Of a stretch of DNA of 64,000 nucleotides, positions 62,990 to 64,000 are shown one piece after another (the stretch's first letter is position 1; each line of letters begins with the position of its first letter). The position numbers and the translations under genes were made by a program. The DNA comes from Polyangiaceae bacterium (lineage in GTDB: Bacteria > Myxococcota_A > Polyangia > Polyangiales > Polyangiaceae): positions 744,001-808,000 of the forward strand of contig JAHBVX010000003.1 in the NCBI GenBank assembly GCA_019637295.1. Reading direction: 5' to 3'. Under the pieces are notes generated by a model. It searched no databases and was not told where the DNA came from. It saw nothing but the letters and a program-made list of their open reading frames with translations.

Positions 62990-64000
62990 ATGATGCGCTC
63001 CAGTCTGGTCGTCCTTGGCGCTTCCGTGGTCACCGCCGGCTGGCTCGGCTGCAGCGCGGCGGGCTCGGAGTCCGGGGGCGGGGCCGCCGCGGGCGGGAGC
63101 GCGGCCTTCGCCGGCCTTGGGCAGGACGGCTCGGCGGCGGCTTCGGGTGCGCCGAGCGGGGGCGGCGCGGGTGGGGGCGGGGGTAGCGGCGCAGGCGGCA
63201 GCGGCGCAGGCGGCAGCGGGGCTGCTGGGCCTCAAGACGGCGGTCTGGCGGACGTCCAGTTCGTCTACGACGGAGACGTGCCGCCCGCGGAGGCGTGCGC
63301 GGCGGTGACGGTGGACGCGCAGCTCGTGCCGCTCGACCTGTACGTGGTGCTCGACCGCTCCGGCTCGATGGTCAACTCGGCCCTCGGTCCGCATCGCTGG
63401 CCACCCGTGCGGGACGCGCTCAATCAGTTCTATCAGAGCGCTCAAGCCCAGGGCATTGGCATCGCGCTCACGATGTTCGCGCACCCCACGCAGAACCAGT
63501 GCGCGGTCGCTAGCTACCAGACTCCGCTGGTGGCCATGGCGCCGCTGCCGGGCAACGCGAGCGGGCACGCCATCACGCTGCAGAACACCATGAATCAGTA
63601 CGCGCCCATCCTGGGCGTCGGGACGCCTACCGCGAGCGCCATGACCGGCGCCCTCAACTTCGCCAAGACCTACAAGAACAGCAACCCGGGTCGTACGGTG
63701 GCCATCGTGCTCGCGACGGACGGCCTGCCCGGCGCGGCGGGCTGCAGCGGCGAGACGGCGGCGCTGGTCCAGAGCGCCATCACCAGCGGGTTCGCCACGG
63801 CGCCCTCGATCCGTACCTTCGTCATCGGGATCGACCCGGACAGCACCATGTCCACCAACCTGAACAACTGGGCAAACGCCGGCGGCGGCCAGTTCTTCGA
63901 CGTGGCCACCGCGGGCGGCTCCGCGCAGTTCCTGCAAGCCATGAAGAACATCCAGGGCGCGCTGCTGGGCTGCTCCTTCACGGTGCCCAAGCTCGAGGCC
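62990..64000 (+). CDS. Von Willebrand A domain lipoprotein (3' end outside window)
   Basis: At least 337 residues. A lipoprotein signal ends TAGWLGCSAAG (Cys near 19), followed by a Gly/Ser/Ala linker (GGSGAGGSGAGG) and a VWA domain from about residue 115. The MIDAS is intact: DLYVVLDRSGSM with the D-x-S-x-S triad, plus the VGTPTASAM Thr site and LATDGLP. Thus the domain can bind a metal-coordinated ligand on the cell surface, unlike the degenerate VWA at 40327-42660. It runs off the window at 64000. ATG 62993 is an alternative start. A typical polyangial surface protein. Confidence 0.85.
   Translation, partial: MMRSSLVVLGASVVTAGWLGCSAAGSESGGGAAAGGSAAFAGLGQDGSAAASGAPSGGGAGGGGGSGAGGSGAGGSGAAGPQDGGLADVQFVYDGDVPPAEACAAVTVDAQLVPLDLYVVLDRSGSMVNSALGPHRWPPVRDALNQFYQSAQAQGIGIALTMFAHPTQNQCAVASYQTPLVAMAPLPGNASGHAITLQNTMNQYAPILGVGTPTASAMTGALNFAKTYKNSNPGRTVAIVLATDGLPGAAGCSGETAALVQSAITSGFATAPSIRTFVIGIDPDSTMSTNLNNWANAGGGQFFDVATAGGSAQFLQAMKNIQGALLGCSFTVPKLEA

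Overview
The window looks like a chromosomal segment of a very GC-rich Myxococcota bacterium, most likely of the Polyangia (Sorangium-like). The signs are eukaryote-type Ser/Thr kinases, many FHA domains, a PP2C phosphatase, Gly/Ser-rich and Cys-rich surface lipoproteins, a 2386-residue TPR protein, an FHA-type sigma-54 activator, and frequent GTG/TTG starts with 4-base stop/start overlaps. Taxonomy is inferred from gene content only.

Layout. 1-5800: C-terminus of a membrane protein, a Cys-rich lipoprotein, a Tat-exported flavin amine oxidase, a Ser/Thr kinase, a YcxB-like and a DUF1232 membrane protein. 5800-8230: an accessory pocket with gene remnants, two tandem copies of a tRNA 3' end next to an intact tRNA-Leu(GAG), and a two-gene nucleotidyltransferase toxin-antitoxin-like operon. 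8235-20170: a nine-repeat Cys-rich lipoprotein, a soluble histidine kinase with its own receiver, a carboxypeptidase-regulatory-like lipoprotein and the giant TPR protein. 20309-25800: TPR/PEGA protein, threonine synthase, CDP-alcohol phosphotransferase, a Kazal-like lipoprotein and a YceI-like lipoprotein.

25920-27983 is an MNIO (DUF692) RiPP cassette of the bufferin/HvfABC type: a lipobox-bearing precursor with two CGAG(S/T)CG motifs, the iron oxygenase and its DUF2063 partner. 28035-34200: a Ser/Thr kinase fused to a formylglycine-generating-enzyme-like domain without its catalytic cysteines, a TPR protein and an L,D-transpeptidase. 34200-38934: glutaryl-CoA dehydrogenase, then a minus-strand operon in which ribosomal protein L3 is translationally coupled to a pseudouridine synthase/rRNA methyltransferase fusion and to RlmE, divergent from rplS (L19).

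39089-46955 is a same-strand phospho-signalling module: zinc-ribbon-FHA protein, VWA-like-TM-FHA protein, PP2C phosphatase and a triple-FHA ABC exporter. 46974-57351: two divergent polytopic membrane proteins, a lytic-transglycosylase-like protein, a membrane-embedded spermidine-synthase-like protein coupled to a lipoprotein, and an ILVBL/HACL2-like TPP enzyme coupled to a second YceI-like lipoprotein. 57359-64000: cystathionine beta-synthase divergent from an FHA-GAF-sigma-54 activator, an ECF sigma factor with a built-in zinc-finger anti-sigma-like domain, a thioredoxin/Cys-rich/DUF302 operon, a small membrane protein and a VWA lipoprotein cut by the window end.

Across the window many transcription-unit heads carry a TANNNT hexamer ending 6-10 nt before the start codon and no Shine-Dalgarno sequence, which suggests widespread leaderless transcripts. 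The two most notable systems are the lipoprotein MNIO-RiPP cassette and the L3/rRNA-modification operon. All calls come from reading the sequence; no database search was run.
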